The notes beneath the pieces were generated by a model, which was given only the letters and a program-made list of their open reading frames with translations, was not told the DNA's origin and ran no database searches. This document shows positions 1 to 9,126 of a stretch of DNA of 64,000 nucleotides, piece by piece (within the stretch, counting starts at the first letter, position 1; the number at the start of each line of letters is the position of its first letter). The DNA is taken from the NCBI GenBank assembly GCA_009911185.1, contig QXWW01000018.1, forward strand, positions 1-64,000, written 5' to 3'. The translations under genes were made by a program, and so were the position numbers. The stretch is from Lachnospiraceae bacterium (GTDB lineage Bacteria; Bacillota; Clostridia; Lachnospirales; Lachnospiraceae).

Positions 1-36
1 AAGGTCCTGTCCGCTCTCTTGCGCGACAACTTCTAT

Positions 37-65
37 AGTCTATCACAGTTCTCTCTCGCTGTCAA
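37..65 (-). promoter_or_regulatory. Strong promoter, proximal of a tandem pair reading off the left edge
   Basis: On the minus strand there is a perfect -35 (TTGACA, 65-60) and a -10 (TAGACT, 42-37) separated by exactly 17 bases; a second possible -10, TATAGA, overlaps it. Transcription would leave the window at base 1 after a leader of about 30 bases. No coding frame or ribosome binding site is visible in that leader. Together with the copy at 163-191 this resembles the tandem promoters of a clostridial rRNA operon. The downstream gene lies outside the window, so that identity is inference. Confidence 0.55.
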
Positions 66-162
66 GCTGTTTTTTCATTTTCTGTAAATCTTTGATTCAA
101 CCACTTCTTACTATGTGACAATGACTTACAATTTTCGACCGCCGTTCCCGGCGACGAATGTT

Positions 163-191
163 ATCTTATCATGTTTGTTCTTGATTGTCAA
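163..191 (-). promoter_or_regulatory. Strong promoter, distal of the tandem pair
   Basis: The minus strand has TTGACA at 191-186 and TAAGAT at 168-163 with a 17-base spacer. A GC-rich hairpin (CGCCG/CGGCG arms, 140-153) lies between this promoter and the proximal one. Two near-consensus promoters in series without an open reading frame fit a stable-RNA operon starting left of the window. Confidence 0.5.
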
Positions 192-338
192 CAAATTTTC
201 CCCAAAAAACAAAAGTAAGTTTTTAAATAGTTTTTCCAGTTATTGTGAGAATATTCTGTTTTTTTAATTGTTCCTTAATTTTTAATCGTATTACCCCGCA
301 AACGTAAAATGCAGGTAATGCCTGTTATAGTAAATTTG

Positions 339-2135
339 ATAATCTCTCGGAATCATGAGTGATTATAGTCAGCATAGCTGACAACGAACATTGAAAAGTG
401 AATATTATCCAAAAGAGATAAAAATGGATATGAGAAATGAACATAACTGTCACTATGTTTCAAAAAATAAGATATAATAGTAAGAGGATTATGCCGTTTG
501 TAGAATCAACTTTCTCAGGGCAGATTCATAGGGCAAATCCCATGCATCAAGATGCTGCAGCATCATGATGTGATAGAGGCGGCAGTACCACATTTTCGTA
601 GAACGGTGCCTGCCGTCTTCTAATTTAAAGTCTAATTTCTCACGTTTATTGGAACGTTCCGCAGAGGTTCTTGCGTTAAATTCTGATTTCCATTCCCCAC
701 TGTCACGAGGCGGTATATTAACAATCTTGGATTGTCTTTCATGGCAAGATGCACCGTTCTTTCATACTTTGAATCAGAACAGGGATGTTCACAGGAACAG
801 CCGTATTTTCTGCTGGCAAGCGGACATCTGAACTTTACTCTGTGCCTGGTTGGCTCACAGCCGTCATGATTCATGCGACGCCCTTCTTTGCAGACAGGAA
901 CGCCATCTTTTCCGATGATACAGTCATTTTTGTATTTGACTTTAATGCCGCGCTTTTCATTCAGGTCAATGAAAGGCACAATATTATCCCGTCTGCAGTA
1001 TTCATAGACAGGCATTGCATCATGGGCGGAATCCAGGAGCAGCTTTGTAACATTAAAATCGGGAAGAAAGGATTTCATTCTGAAAAAGGTTTCTAAAAAG
1101 CCGTGGGAATCGTGTTTTGAAGCAGGATTTAACAAAGGAAAAACGGGAAGGTCACTTTCGGAATCAGATGCAGCCAGTATGTATAAATCATATCCATGAA
1201 ACCAGCAGTCTCTGGAAGAATCCCATCCGACATCGCAGTCAGGCTGGGAAAAGTATCTGTCACAGCTACAGTCAGAGATTCCTTTCCCTGCACAGTCGCA
1301 GATACGATGGCATCTCATCCTGTGGGAGGTAACAACGGGAGTTCCATCACCAGCTACCGATAAAGTTTCCTTGTTGATAAGCCCTTTGAAACGAACACAT
1401 CAAGAAACTGCTTTTTATAGATTTGAAGCAGAGACTGATAAGGCTGTTTTTCAAGAGAAAATGTGGTGTCTTCAAGCTGGGGAAGTAATTATGCAACAGT
1501 AATCTTTTCAACCGGTTCGGCTTTTGCACCCTTGGTTTTCGGTTTTTTGACCTTAGCTTTTACAGGATGGATATGAGGAGAAAGATTGTCATTCCCAGAA
1601 TCCCATAAGCGGTCAAAGAAGTCATAAAAAGTACCGGGTGTGTTTCCAACTTCAAAGCCACTGAGGATGGCGTACAAAGGATTGATTTTAAGCTGTGCAG
1701 CCCAATCGGTTATGGAAGCAACCTTAAAATCAATGGATAAAAGATAAGAACGCTGCATACAGGAAGGAGTTCTTGGAGCAGGACCGAATTTAGAGTATTT
1801 ATCACGCAAAAGTTGATCTGTGTAGGATAAATCCAATGACCAAAAACGTTCCATGATGTCCGATGTCCCATGTCGAGCGTGCAATCGCATCAGGATTAGG
1901 ATAATATTTACGAAGATTTTCAATAACAAAGTTTTGCTAGTCGGTATGACTGCCACAGTTAACAGGTAACAATAAAATCGCCTCCAATTGAAAAATATGC
2001 CTTATTAAAAAGGGCGCGAAGCGCCGCATTTTTCGAAGGATTTGTCAAGCGTTTTTGACAAAAAAGTGGGGGATTTTAATAAAAAAGGAATCTCAAAGCC
2101 TTATATTTACTGGCTTAAAGATTCCGAGAGATTAT
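339..2135. mobile_element. Decayed insertion sequence bounded by 16-bp inverted repeats
   Basis: Perfect 16-bp inverted repeats (ATAATCTCTCGGAATC at 339-354 and its complement at 2120-2135) enclose a single broken transposase gene read on the minus strand. Flanking bases include TTTG at 335-338 and TTTG at 2135-2138, which could be a 4-bp target duplication if the true end is one base further in. Inside are a hairpin near the left end (GTCAGC-ATA-GCTGAC, 368-382) and two near the right end (2044-2059 and 2087-2125), the last carrying a second copy of the terminal motif. The element is about 1.8 kb, normal for an IS with one transposase, but cannot be self-mobile because the gene is broken. 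Confidence 0.7.
489..1956 (-). pseudogene. Transposase pseudogene (DDE transposase, IS1182/IS4-like type)
   Basis: Joining frames gives one transposase of a type common in Lachnospiraceae. It has an N-terminal part with SCMQRSYLLS and PLYAILSGFE, a middle with GDGTPVVTSHR, a Cys-rich stretch (ICDCAGKGISDCSCDRYFSQ), then LLLDSAHDAMP and FIDLNEKRGIK, and a C-terminus ending with DLPYESALRKLILQTA. At least three lesions break it: an in-frame TAA near 1489, a one-base deletion near 1380, and another near 720. A further frame change is likely near 1870, because another frame there encodes ENLRKYYPNPDAIA, which looks like the original N-terminus, so the true start is uncertain. The family name is from recollection of related proteins; the gene being broken is seen directly. 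Confidence 0.8.
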
Positions 2136-2170
2136 TTGTATATATGGGGCAAAAATATTTACATTATATA

Positions 2171-2225
2171 TTGACATCTCCTGCTCATTGTGATTTAATA
2201 TACATATGAACAATTATTCATATGT
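2171..2225 (+). promoter_or_regulatory. Promoter with SmtB/ArsR-type metalloregulator operator
   Basis: A -35 TTGACA (2171-2176) is followed by an AT-rich -10 (TTTAAT 2194-2199 or TAATAT 2196-2201). Immediately downstream, at 2202-2225, is a perfect inverted repeat with 9-base arms (ACATATGAA / TTCATATGT) and a 6-base centre. The core TGAACAATTATTCA closely matches the 12-2-12 operator bound by SmtB/CzrA/CadC-type ArsR-family zinc or cadmium sensors. Its position over the transcription start fits metal-relieved repression of the ATPase gene at 2279. No ArsR-family gene lies nearby, so the repressor must be encoded elsewhere. Confidence 0.75.
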
Positions 2226-2278
2226 GCATTTATCATATTACTACTGCTAAACATAATTTTGATGAGGAGGTATTCTTT

Positions 2279-4654
2279 ATGCATAAGCCTGAACAACAAC
2301 ACATAATTCATCAACATAGCAACAATCACAAACATGATGATTCCTGCTCCTGCGAACATGCGCATACGCATGAACACAATCACAAACATGATGATTCCTG
2401 CTCCTGCGAACATGCGCATACACATAATCACCATCATGAGCATGGTGATTCCTGCTCCTGTGAACATGCGCATACACACCAAGAACCGATACAACATACG
2501 GACGCCTTCCTCGCCGAAGGGATAAAATTGACCTGCCTGGTAGAAAATCTCGGCTGTGCCAATTGTGCCGCTAAAATGGAAAATCGAATCAATCAGATTC
2601 CCGGCGTAAATGCAGCCACTCTCACCTTTGCCACCAAACAGCTCCGGGTTTGTATAACACCGGAAGCAGCGCAGCGTGAGACTGCATTGATTGCAGAATT
2701 TCAAAACATATGTTCTTCCATTGAATCCGGCGTTATTGTTCAGAAACAGCGCCCCTCCCAAAAGGGAAAACAAACGCTGCAGGACACAGAGAAACGCTCA
2801 CATAAGTTAAGCAAACAGAAAATAGGCCTGATTTCTATTATAGCAGGCGCTTTATTTTTTATTGCGGGAGAAGTTTTGGAACACCTGGGCGTTGAAAAAG
2901 CCATTTTTTCCACCATACTTTATGTCATTGCTTATCTTATTCTTGGCGGACAAATTTTACTTACCGCCTTAAAAAATCTCACCAAAGGACAGATCTTTGA
3001 CGAAAATTTTCTGATGAGCCTTGCCACCCTGGGCGCTTTTGCGATCGGCGAATTTGCGGAAGCCGTCGGCGTTATGCTGTTTTACCGAATCGGAGAATAT
3101 TTTGAAGAGACCGCCGTTTCCCGCAGCCGTTCTCAGATTATGGACGCAGTAGATTTACGTCCTGAAACTGTAAATCTCGTCTCAGGCGCTTCCATAAGAG
3201 AGATAGCCGCAGAGGACGCGCATCCAGGAGATCTGCTGATTGTCCGTCCCGGGGACCGTATTCCTCTGGACAGTATTGTAGTGGAAGGTGAAAGCCGTCT
3301 AGACACTTCGCCAATTACGGGAGAACCTGTCCCTGTAAAGGTCTGCGCCGGTGACGCCGCGACTTCCGGCTGTATTAATACGACCGGGCAGCTGAAAATA
3401 CGGGTAGAAAAATCACTTGAGCACTCCATGGTCACCAGGATTCTGGATTCTGTAGAAAATGCCGCTGCAAGCAAACCCAGGATTGACCGTTTTATCACAC
3501 GTTTTTCCAAAGTATACACACCCTTTGTAGTGGCAGCTGCAATTGCAACTGCCATCCTGCCTTCTCTGATCACCGGAAATTGGAGCCATTGGCTCTATAC
3601 GGCGCTGACTTTTCTGGTCATAAGCTGCCCCTGCGCACTGGTTTTAAGCGTTCCTCTTTCCTTTTTTTCCGGAATCGGCGCCGGTTCTAAGAAGGGCATC
3701 CTTTTCAAAGGAGGACTTTCCATCGAAGCTTTGAACAACATTTCCACCGTTGTCATGGACAAAACCGGAACGATTACCCAGGGAAACTTTGCCCTGCAGC
3801 ACATTATCCCCGCCGGAAACTTCAGCCAAAAGGAAATTCTCACCCTTTGCGCAAGCTGTGAACAGCATTCCACGCATCCTATTGGCAGCAGCATTACCGC
3901 CGCCGCCCAAAGTCAGGCTCTGACACTGGAAAACCCTGCGGCACTTCAGGAAATTCCGGGCCACGGCATTCAGGCCCGTCTTACTGCCGGAGAAATTCTT
4001 ATCGGCAACCGGAAACTCATGGACAAATTCCATGTTGATTGTTCTTCTTACGTCCAGACATTTCACGGTACGGAACTGTTTCTTGCAGTAAACGGACTCC
4101 TTGCCGGCACACTGATTATTTCAGACACAATCAAACCGGAAGCTTGCGACGCTGTCGCTACACTGAAAAGACTGCACATTTCTACCGCAATGCTGACGGG
4201 AGATACGCCAGAGAATGCCCGGGCTGTAGCGTCTGAAACAGGAATTGATGAAGTTCACGCCCGTCTGCTTCCAGAGGACAAATTGTCGCGTCTTCAGGAA
4301 ATCCGCAGCAAAAACGGTTCAGTCATGTTTGTAGGCGACGGTATTAATGACGCCCCTGTGCTCGCGGGCGCTGATGTGGGAGCCGCTATGGGAAGCGGGG
4401 CGGACGCCGCTATCGAGGCCGCCGACGTAGTCTTTATGACTTCAAACATGCAGGCTGTCCCTCAGTCCATTTCCATTGCCAGAAATACTACCAAGATTGC
4501 ATGGCAAAATGTAATATTTGCCCTGGCCATTAAAGCGCTCGTCCTGGTGCTGGGCGTATCTGGATACGCATCCATGTGGATGGCAGTATTTGCAGACAGT
4601 GGCGTTGCCATGCTTTGTGTGTTAAATTCTATCCGCATACTATACAAAAAGTAA
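2279..4654 (+). CDS. cadA: Heavy-metal-exporting P1B-type ATPase (Zn/Cd/Pb class)
   Basis: Membrane ATPase that pumps soft divalent metals out of the cytoplasm. The start is the ATG at 2279, seven to eight bases after GAGGAGG; an ATG 57 bases upstream falls inside the operator region. Order of parts: a His/Cys-rich tail (residues 1-70) of three 18-residue repeats; a heavy-metal-associated domain with GCANC; membrane helices; the TGEPVPV actuator loop; the Cys-Pro-Cys transport motif near 450-452 in SCPCAL; the phosphorylation site DKTGT (Asp494); the HP motif in STHPIGSS; MLTGD; and GDGINDAP. The last helices carry FADSGVAMLCVLNSIR, the D-x-G pattern of the ZntA/CadA class rather than the copper class. 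791 residues, normal for the family. The substrate class is inferred from motifs and operator. Confidence 0.9.
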   Translation: MHKPEQQHIIHQHSNNHKHDDSCSCEHAHTHEHNHKHDDSCSCEHAHTHNHHHEHGDSCSCEHAHTHQEPIQHTDAFLAEGIKLTCLVENLGCANCAAKMENRINQIPGVNAATLTFATKQLRVCITPEAAQRETALIAEFQNICSSIESGVIVQKQRPSQKGKQTLQDTEKRSHKLSKQKIGLISIIAGALFFIAGEVLEHLGVEKAIFSTILYVIAYLILGGQILLTALKNLTKGQIFDENFLMSLATLGAFAIGEFAEAVGVMLFYRIGEYFEETAVSRSRSQIMDAVDLRPETVNLVSGASIREIAAEDAHPGDLLIVRPGDRIPLDSIVVEGESRLDTSPITGEPVPVKVCAGDAATSGCINTTGQLKIRVEKSLEHSMVTRILDSVENAAASKPRIDRFITRFSKVYTPFVVAAAIATAILPSLITGNWSHWLYTALTFLVISCPCALVLSVPLSFFSGIGAGSKKGILFKGGLSIEALNNISTVVMDKTGTITQGNFALQHIIPAGNFSQKEILTLCASCEQHSTHPIGSSITAAAQSQALTLENPAALQEIPGHGIQARLTAGEILIGNRKLMDKFHVDCSSYVQTFHGTELFLAVNGLLAGTLIISDTIKPEACDAVATLKRLHISTAMLTGDTPENARAVASETGIDEVHARLLPEDKLSRLQEIRSKNGSVMFVGDGINDAPVLAGADVGAAMGSGADAAIEAADVVFMTSNMQAVPQSISIARNTTKIAWQNVIFALAIKALVLVLGVSGYASMWMAVFADSGVAMLCVLNSIRILYKK
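2324..2485 (+). repeat. Three tandem 54-bp units encoding His/Cys-rich repeats
   Basis: Three in-frame copies at 2324-2377, 2378-2431 and 2432-2485 encode an 18-residue unit with the core HDDSCSCEHAHTH; the third copy reads HGDSCSCEHAHTH. Copies one and two are nearly identical in DNA, implying recent duplication. Each unit has two Cys and about six His, a plausible zinc/cadmium-binding tail preceding the metal-binding domain. Confidence 0.9.
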
Positions 4655-4663
4655 GGATTCTAT

Positions 4664-4712
4664 GTACAGGCTATTGACATGAAATTAATTTGCCAATAGC
4701 TTGTACTTTATT
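4664..4712. terminator. Terminator hairpin between convergent cadA and radA
   Basis: A 13-bp stem (4664-4676 with 4694-4706) with one mismatch closes a 17-base loop and is followed by TTTATTT on the plus strand. It sits right after the ATPase stop and right after the end of radA on the other strand, so it may serve both. Confidence 0.65.
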
Positions 4713-4715
4713 TCC

Positions 4716-6086
4716 TCAGCCTATGCAGCGAATGGCCTCCTGTATGTTCTCCACGCCAATTATTTTAATCCCTTGTGTATCTGACAGCCCCGGAACACTT
4801 ACCTTGGGCAGAATACAAACGGTAAATCCCAGCTTTTTTGCCTCTGAAACCCGCTGCTGTACCATGTTCACTGCCCGTACTTCACCGCTTAACCCCACTT
4901 CCCCAAAACAGATAATTGTTTCATCAATTGCCTTATCGCGAAAACTTGACGCAAGCGCCATGACGATTCCCAGATCCATGGCCGGCTCATTCATCCTTAT
5001 GCCCCCGGCTATATTGACATAGGCATCGCAATTAGACAGCGAAAGTCCTCCTCTTTTCTCCAAAACCGCCATCAATAAATTCACACGATTCAAATCTGTT
5101 CCCGCTGCAGTTCTTCTTGGCAAGCCAAAATTACTATGGCAGACGAGCGCCTGGATTTCCACCAAAATCGGACGCGTCCCCTCCATAGAACAGGCCACGA
5201 TGGAACCGGAGGCTCCCTGCGGTTTTCCATTCAGCATATATTCAGAAGGGTTTTCCACCTCCTGCAGCCCTTCTTCTCTCATCTCAAAGACCCCAATCTC
5301 ATTGGTGGAGCCAAACCTGTTTTTAACTCCCCGCAAAATCCGGTAAGACGCGTGACGGTCGCCCTCAAAATACAGGACGGTGTCTACCATATGTTCCAGC
5401 ACTCTGGGACCTGCCACCACGCCTTCTTTCGTTACATGACCCACAATAAATACCGTAGTTTCTGACCCTTTTGCAATCTGCAGAAGCCGCGCCGTAGCTT
5501 CCCGAACCTGGGATACGCTTCCCGGCGCTGCGCCTACTTGTTCACTGTACACGGTCTGAATTGAATCTACAATTACTACCTGGGATTTTTCCCTCTCCAC
5601 GACCTGTTCCATACGTTCCAGACCGGTATCACAAAACAACCTGAGCCGGTCGGAAAACTCGCCTATCCTCTGGGCGCGCATCTTAATTTGCTGAAGAGAT
5701 TCTTCTCCCGATATGTACAGCACGTCCCTGTCCTTCGTAAGATTCCTGCAGACTTGCAAGAGCAAGGTGGATTTTCCGATTCCCGGATCCCCTCCCACCA
5801 ATACCAGGGAACCGGGAACAATTCCGCCGCCCAGCACCCGGTCCAGTTCCCCGAATCCCGTCTGCATCCGTTCTCTGGTCTGCATATCAATTTCCGAGAT
5901 TTTTGTGGGCCGCAGTTCGGCATTGCCTCCTGAAACGCTCCTGATTTTCCCCGACGAATTTTTTTCCACAATCTCTTCCACAAATGAATTCCATTCCCGG
6001 CACCCGGGACACTGTCCCAGCCACTTGGAGGATTCATATCCGCAAGACTGGCAGAAGTACGACGTTACTTTCTTACCTTTTGCCAT
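4716..6086 (-). CDS. radA: DNA repair protein RadA (Sms)
   Basis: RecA-related ATPase that promotes branch migration and processing of recombination intermediates. The N-terminus has a C4 zinc finger (Cys12, 15, 26, 29: CQSC...CPGC), followed by the Walker A box GGDPGIGKST, the RadA signature KNRFG, and a C-terminal Lon-protease-like domain. I chose the ATG at 6086 because AAAGGAG lies six bases before it; an in-frame TTG two codons upstream is too close to that site. 456 residues, the usual length. A terminator precedes it (6121-6158), so it probably has its own promoter in the roughly 35 bases between, though none is convincing. Confidence 0.95.
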   Translation of the reverse strand: MAKGKKVTSYFCQSCGYESSKWLGQCPGCREWNSFVEEIVEKNSSGKIRSVSGGNAELRPTKISEIDMQTRERMQTGFGELDRVLGGGIVPGSLVLVGGDPGIGKSTLLLQVCRNLTKDRDVLYISGEESLQQIKMRAQRIGEFSDRLRLFCDTGLERMEQVVEREKSQVVIVDSIQTVYSEQVGAAPGSVSQVREATARLLQIAKGSETTVFIVGHVTKEGVVAGPRVLEHMVDTVLYFEGDRHASYRILRGVKNRFGSTNEIGVFEMREEGLQEVENPSEYMLNGKPQGASGSIVACSMEGTRPILVEIQALVCHSNFGLPRRTAAGTDLNRVNLLMAVLEKRGGLSLSNCDAYVNIAGGIRMNEPAMDLGIVMALASSFRDKAIDETIICFGEVGLSGEVRAVNMVQQRVSEAKKLGFTVCILPKVSVPGLSDTQGIKIIGVENIQEAIRCIG

Positions 6087-6120
6087 ATACAACTCCTTTC
6101 ACAGCCGCTAAACCCAATTA

Positions 6121-6158
6121 GAAAAAACTGCTGCAGGCTTTCCAACACTACAGCAGTT
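6121..6158 (-). terminator. Rho-independent terminator after the small protein gene
   Basis: On the minus strand an 11-bp stem (AACTGCTGTAG with CTGCAGCAGTT, one mismatch) is followed by a run of six or more T (6127-6121). It ends the transcript coming from clpC and the 138-residue gene before radA begins. Confidence 0.8.
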
Positions 6159-6182
6159 CCATTATCCCTATTTAAATATTCC

Positions 6183-6599
6183 TTATCCGATCTTCTCAAT
6201 CTCAACTGTTACTGGCGTTTCTTCATTCAATTCCACTGAAAGACTCAGCTTTCCGCCCAGATTCGTTTTCATCTGTCCGGAATCTGCCTGGTTCACTCTC
6301 ACCTTATACTCCGTCTGTTCCTCCAATTCCAGCGTAATCTGTGCGTCCTCCGGACCCTCTACCTGAAATTCCACCCCACTGTCTGTTACCTTAAGATGGC
6401 TCACTGCAGTTCCTGGTACAGACTCATATACAAACATACCGTTACGCTCCAGTTTGGTAATTTCCTTAAACGTCTTGACTTTGTACAAATCCCCTCCAAA
6501 TTCGAAATTGTCCAGTTTCGACTTTTTATCGAGTTTATAATTTCCAAAACTAAGAGTCTCATTATTGTCGTTACGAATCAGTTCTTCTACTACAGCCAT
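6183..6599 (-). CDS. Conserved hypothetical protein (138 aa), beta-rich
   Basis: I do not recognise an assigned function. The protein starts at an ATG eight bases after AGGAGG. It has no signal peptide or membrane helix. It begins MAVVEELIRNDNNETLSFGNY, then alternates charged and hydrophobic residues in the manner of a beta-sandwich; the second half (EVELNEETPV-like strands) is acidic. Proteins of this kind in Lachnospiraceae are sometimes labelled endosialidase-like, but I see no catalytic motif that would justify it. It follows clpC by 70 bases and is closed by a terminator, so it may be the last gene of the cadherin-like/gntR/clpC transcript. Confidence 0.7.
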   Translation of the reverse strand: MAVVEELIRNDNNETLSFGNYKLDKKSKLDNFEFGGDLYKVKTFKEITKLERNGMFVYESVPGTAVSHLKVTDSGVEFQVEGPEDAQITLELEEQTEYKVRVNQADSGQMKTNLGGKLSLSVELNEETPVTVEIEKIG

Positions 6600-6669
6600 T
6601 TTATTATCCTCCTGTTGATATCTTCATGGTACAGTCCTATTATACTATATTCTACTCTTCTTTGCCAGA

Positions 6670-9126
6670 CTATTTTTCTTTCTTCACTACAAATGCTACT
6701 TCTTTTTTCCGCATGGTGGCCTCCACCAGATCGCCTGTTTTTATCCTGCCTGCAAGCACCTCTTCTGCAAGGCTGTCTTCCAGTTCGTTCTGGATCTTCC
6801 TGCGCAGAGGGCGGGCACCATATTTGGGATCATATGCCGTCTCCACAATATGGTTCTTAACGCTTCCGTTAATTTGCAGGGTAATGCCCATTTGATCCTG
6901 GCACCGCTGAATCAGTGTTCTGGACAGAAGCGTTACAATTTTCTTCATATCCTCCTTGCTGAGCGTATGGAATACAATCGTCTCGTCGATACGGTTTAAA
7001 AACTCCGGCTTAAAAATTCTCCGCACTTCTTCCATCACACTGCTCTTCATACGGTCGTAATTATGCTTCTCATCTTCCACCGAGGCAAATCCCAATGCCT
7101 TAGGTTCAATAATAGACTGTGCGCCTGCATTGGAAGTCATGATGATAATTGTATTTTTAAAGTCCACTTTTCTGCCCTGAGCGTCAGTAATATGCCCGTC
7201 ATCCAACACCTGCAGCAAAATATTGAACACATCCGGATGTGCTTTCTCAATTTCGTCAAATAAAATTACAGAATAGGGATTGCGCCGCACTTTCTCGCTG
7301 AGCTGTCCGCCTTCGTCATATCCCACATAGCCGGGCGGCGAACCGATCATCTTAGATACGCTGTGCTTTTCCATATACTCTGACATGTCTATCCGTACCA
7401 TAGCATCCTCGCTGCCGAACATAGCTTCTGCCAGCGCCTTGGAAATCTCCGTCTTGCCCACGCCCGTCGGTCCCAGAAAGAGGAACGAACCTATAGGGCG
7501 TCCTGGATCCTTCAGCCCTACCCTTCCCCGGCGGACAGCCTTGGCAACTGCGCTAACTGCTTCTTCCTGGCCGATCACCCGCTTATGCAGCACATTTTCC
7601 AGCTTGCGAAGCCTGGCCGTCTCTTCCTCGGCAAGCTTTTTCACCGGAATCTTCGTCCACTGTGACACCACCTCTGCGATCTCGCTTTCTCCCACTTCTG
7701 TCTTCTTTTGCTTGAAAGATTTCTTTGCTTTTTTCTGCAATTTCTCATATTCACTTTGCAGTTCTTCTTTCCTTTGGCGAAGCTCAGAGGCAAACTCCAG
7801 CTCCATATTCTGGATTGCTTCCTCCAATTCTTCCGTCACGCTGTTAATCTCTATCATCATTTCCTGTAACTGCGCATAGGATTTCACGCCCTCTAAACGC
7901 ACTCGTGCAGCCGCTTCATCCATAAGATCAATCGCCTTGTCCGGCAGAAAACGGTCCGAAACATAGCGCTCGGAGAGCCGCGCCGCCGCTTCCACTCCTT
8001 CATCCGTGATTGTCACCTGATGATGCTTTTCATAGAATTTGCGAAGCCCTTTTAAGATCTCTATGGTATCCTCAACCGAAGGCTCCTCGACCATAACCGG
8101 CTGAAAACGCCGCTCCAACGCCGCATCCTTTTCAATATATTTCCTGTATTCCTCCACCGTAGTGGCGCCAATCATCTGCAGCTGTCCTCTGGCAAGATAT
8201 GGTTTTAAAATATTGGAAGCATCCATAGCGCCCTCCGCCCCTCCGGCGCCGATAATGGTATGCAGCTCATCCATAAACAAAAGAATGTTCCCGGCGCTTA
8301 TTACTTCCCGTATCACCTTCTTGATGCGTTCTTCAAATTCGCCCCGGTATTTTGAACCGGCAATCATACTGGAAAGATCCAGCGTAATCACTCGTTTTCC
8401 GGACACGGCTTCCGGCACCAGCCCCAGGGAAATCTGCTGCGCCAAACCTTCCGCAATTGCTGTCTTTCCTACTCCAGGTTCTCCAATCAGACAGGGATTA
8501 TTCTTGCCGCGGCGGCTTAAGATCTGGATCACACGCCGGATTTCCTCCTCTCTGCCTATCACGGGATCCAGCTTTCCCTCCAATGCAAGTTTGGTCAAAT
8601 CTCTGGAATATTGATCCAGTACAGGAGTTGCTTCCAGATTCCTTTTTCTGCCCCGGGCCGATTTTAACTCCTCCCGGGAAAAATTGCCTTCCTCTCCCAT
8701 TGCTACCAAAAGGTCAATATACAATTTCTGTAAATTAACCCCCATGGTATTCAAAAGGCGGACAGCGGCTGATTCACTTTCCTTGAGAATAGAAAGCAGA
8801 ACATGCTCCGTGCCTATTTTGTCACTATTGTAATGAGCCGCTTCCTTCTCTGCCGTATCCAGTACTTTCTGAGTCCTGGGCGAATATCCGTCCCTGTCAA
8901 GAAGCAGTGCTCCCTCTCCCGGAGCAATCAGTTCCTCAATTAACTCCAGAAGTTTCTTCTCCTCCACCTGGTTATCCGCAAGCACCTGGGCCGCTACTCC
9001 GTGCCTTTCCTGTATCATGCCTGCCAGAATATGCTCTGTGCCTACATAATTATGCGAAAGCTTTTTGGATAATTTCCCGGCAAGCTCCAATGCTTTTTTT
9101 GCCTGACCTGTGTATTGTCTATGCAT
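6670..9126 (-). CDS. clpC: ATP-dependent Clp protease ATP-binding subunit ClpC
   Basis: Hsp100 unfoldase that feeds substrates to ClpP and resolubilises aggregates in the cytoplasm. Parts in order: the double N-domain (residues 1-145, with GTEHILAGM and GTEHVLLSIL repeats); the first AAA+ module with GEPGVGKT near 216; a UvrB/UvrC-like middle segment and coiled coil (about 420-460), which distinguish ClpC from ClpA and ClpB; and the second AAA+ module with GPTGVGKT near 550. 818 residues, full length. The start ATG overlaps the last eight bases of the upstream gntR gene, indicating translational coupling. There is no ctsR-mcsA-mcsB set beside it, unlike Bacillus. Confidence 0.95.
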   Translation of the reverse strand: MHRQYTGQAKKALELAGKLSKKLSHNYVGTEHILAGMIQERHGVAAQVLADNQVEEKKLLELIEELIAPGEGALLLDRDGYSPRTQKVLDTAEKEAAHYNSDKIGTEHVLLSILKESESAAVRLLNTMGVNLQKLYIDLLVAMGEEGNFSREELKSARGRKRNLEATPVLDQYSRDLTKLALEGKLDPVIGREEEIRRVIQILSRRGKNNPCLIGEPGVGKTAIAEGLAQQISLGLVPEAVSGKRVITLDLSSMIAGSKYRGEFEERIKKVIREVISAGNILLFMDELHTIIGAGGAEGAMDASNILKPYLARGQLQMIGATTVEEYRKYIEKDAALERRFQPVMVEEPSVEDTIEILKGLRKFYEKHHQVTITDEGVEAAARLSERYVSDRFLPDKAIDLMDEAAARVRLEGVKSYAQLQEMMIEINSVTEELEEAIQNMELEFASELRQRKEELQSEYEKLQKKAKKSFKQKKTEVGESEIAEVVSQWTKIPVKKLAEEETARLRKLENVLHKRVIGQEEAVSAVAKAVRRGRVGLKDPGRPIGSFLFLGPTGVGKTEISKALAEAMFGSEDAMVRIDMSEYMEKHSVSKMIGSPPGYVGYDEGGQLSEKVRRNPYSVILFDEIEKAHPDVFNILLQVLDDGHITDAQGRKVDFKNTIIIMTSNAGAQSIIEPKALGFASVEDEKHNYDRMKSSVMEEVRRIFKPEFLNRIDETIVFHTLSKEDMKKIVTLLSRTLIQRCQDQMGITLQINGSVKNHIVETAYDPKYGARPLRRKIQNELEDSLAEEVLAGRIKTGDLVEATMRKKEVAFVVKKEK

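Noticed and set aside
2195-2773. Long minus-strand frames opposite the His-rich repeats
   Set aside because: They mirror the repeats of the ATPase tail; no ribosome binding site and no family resemblance.
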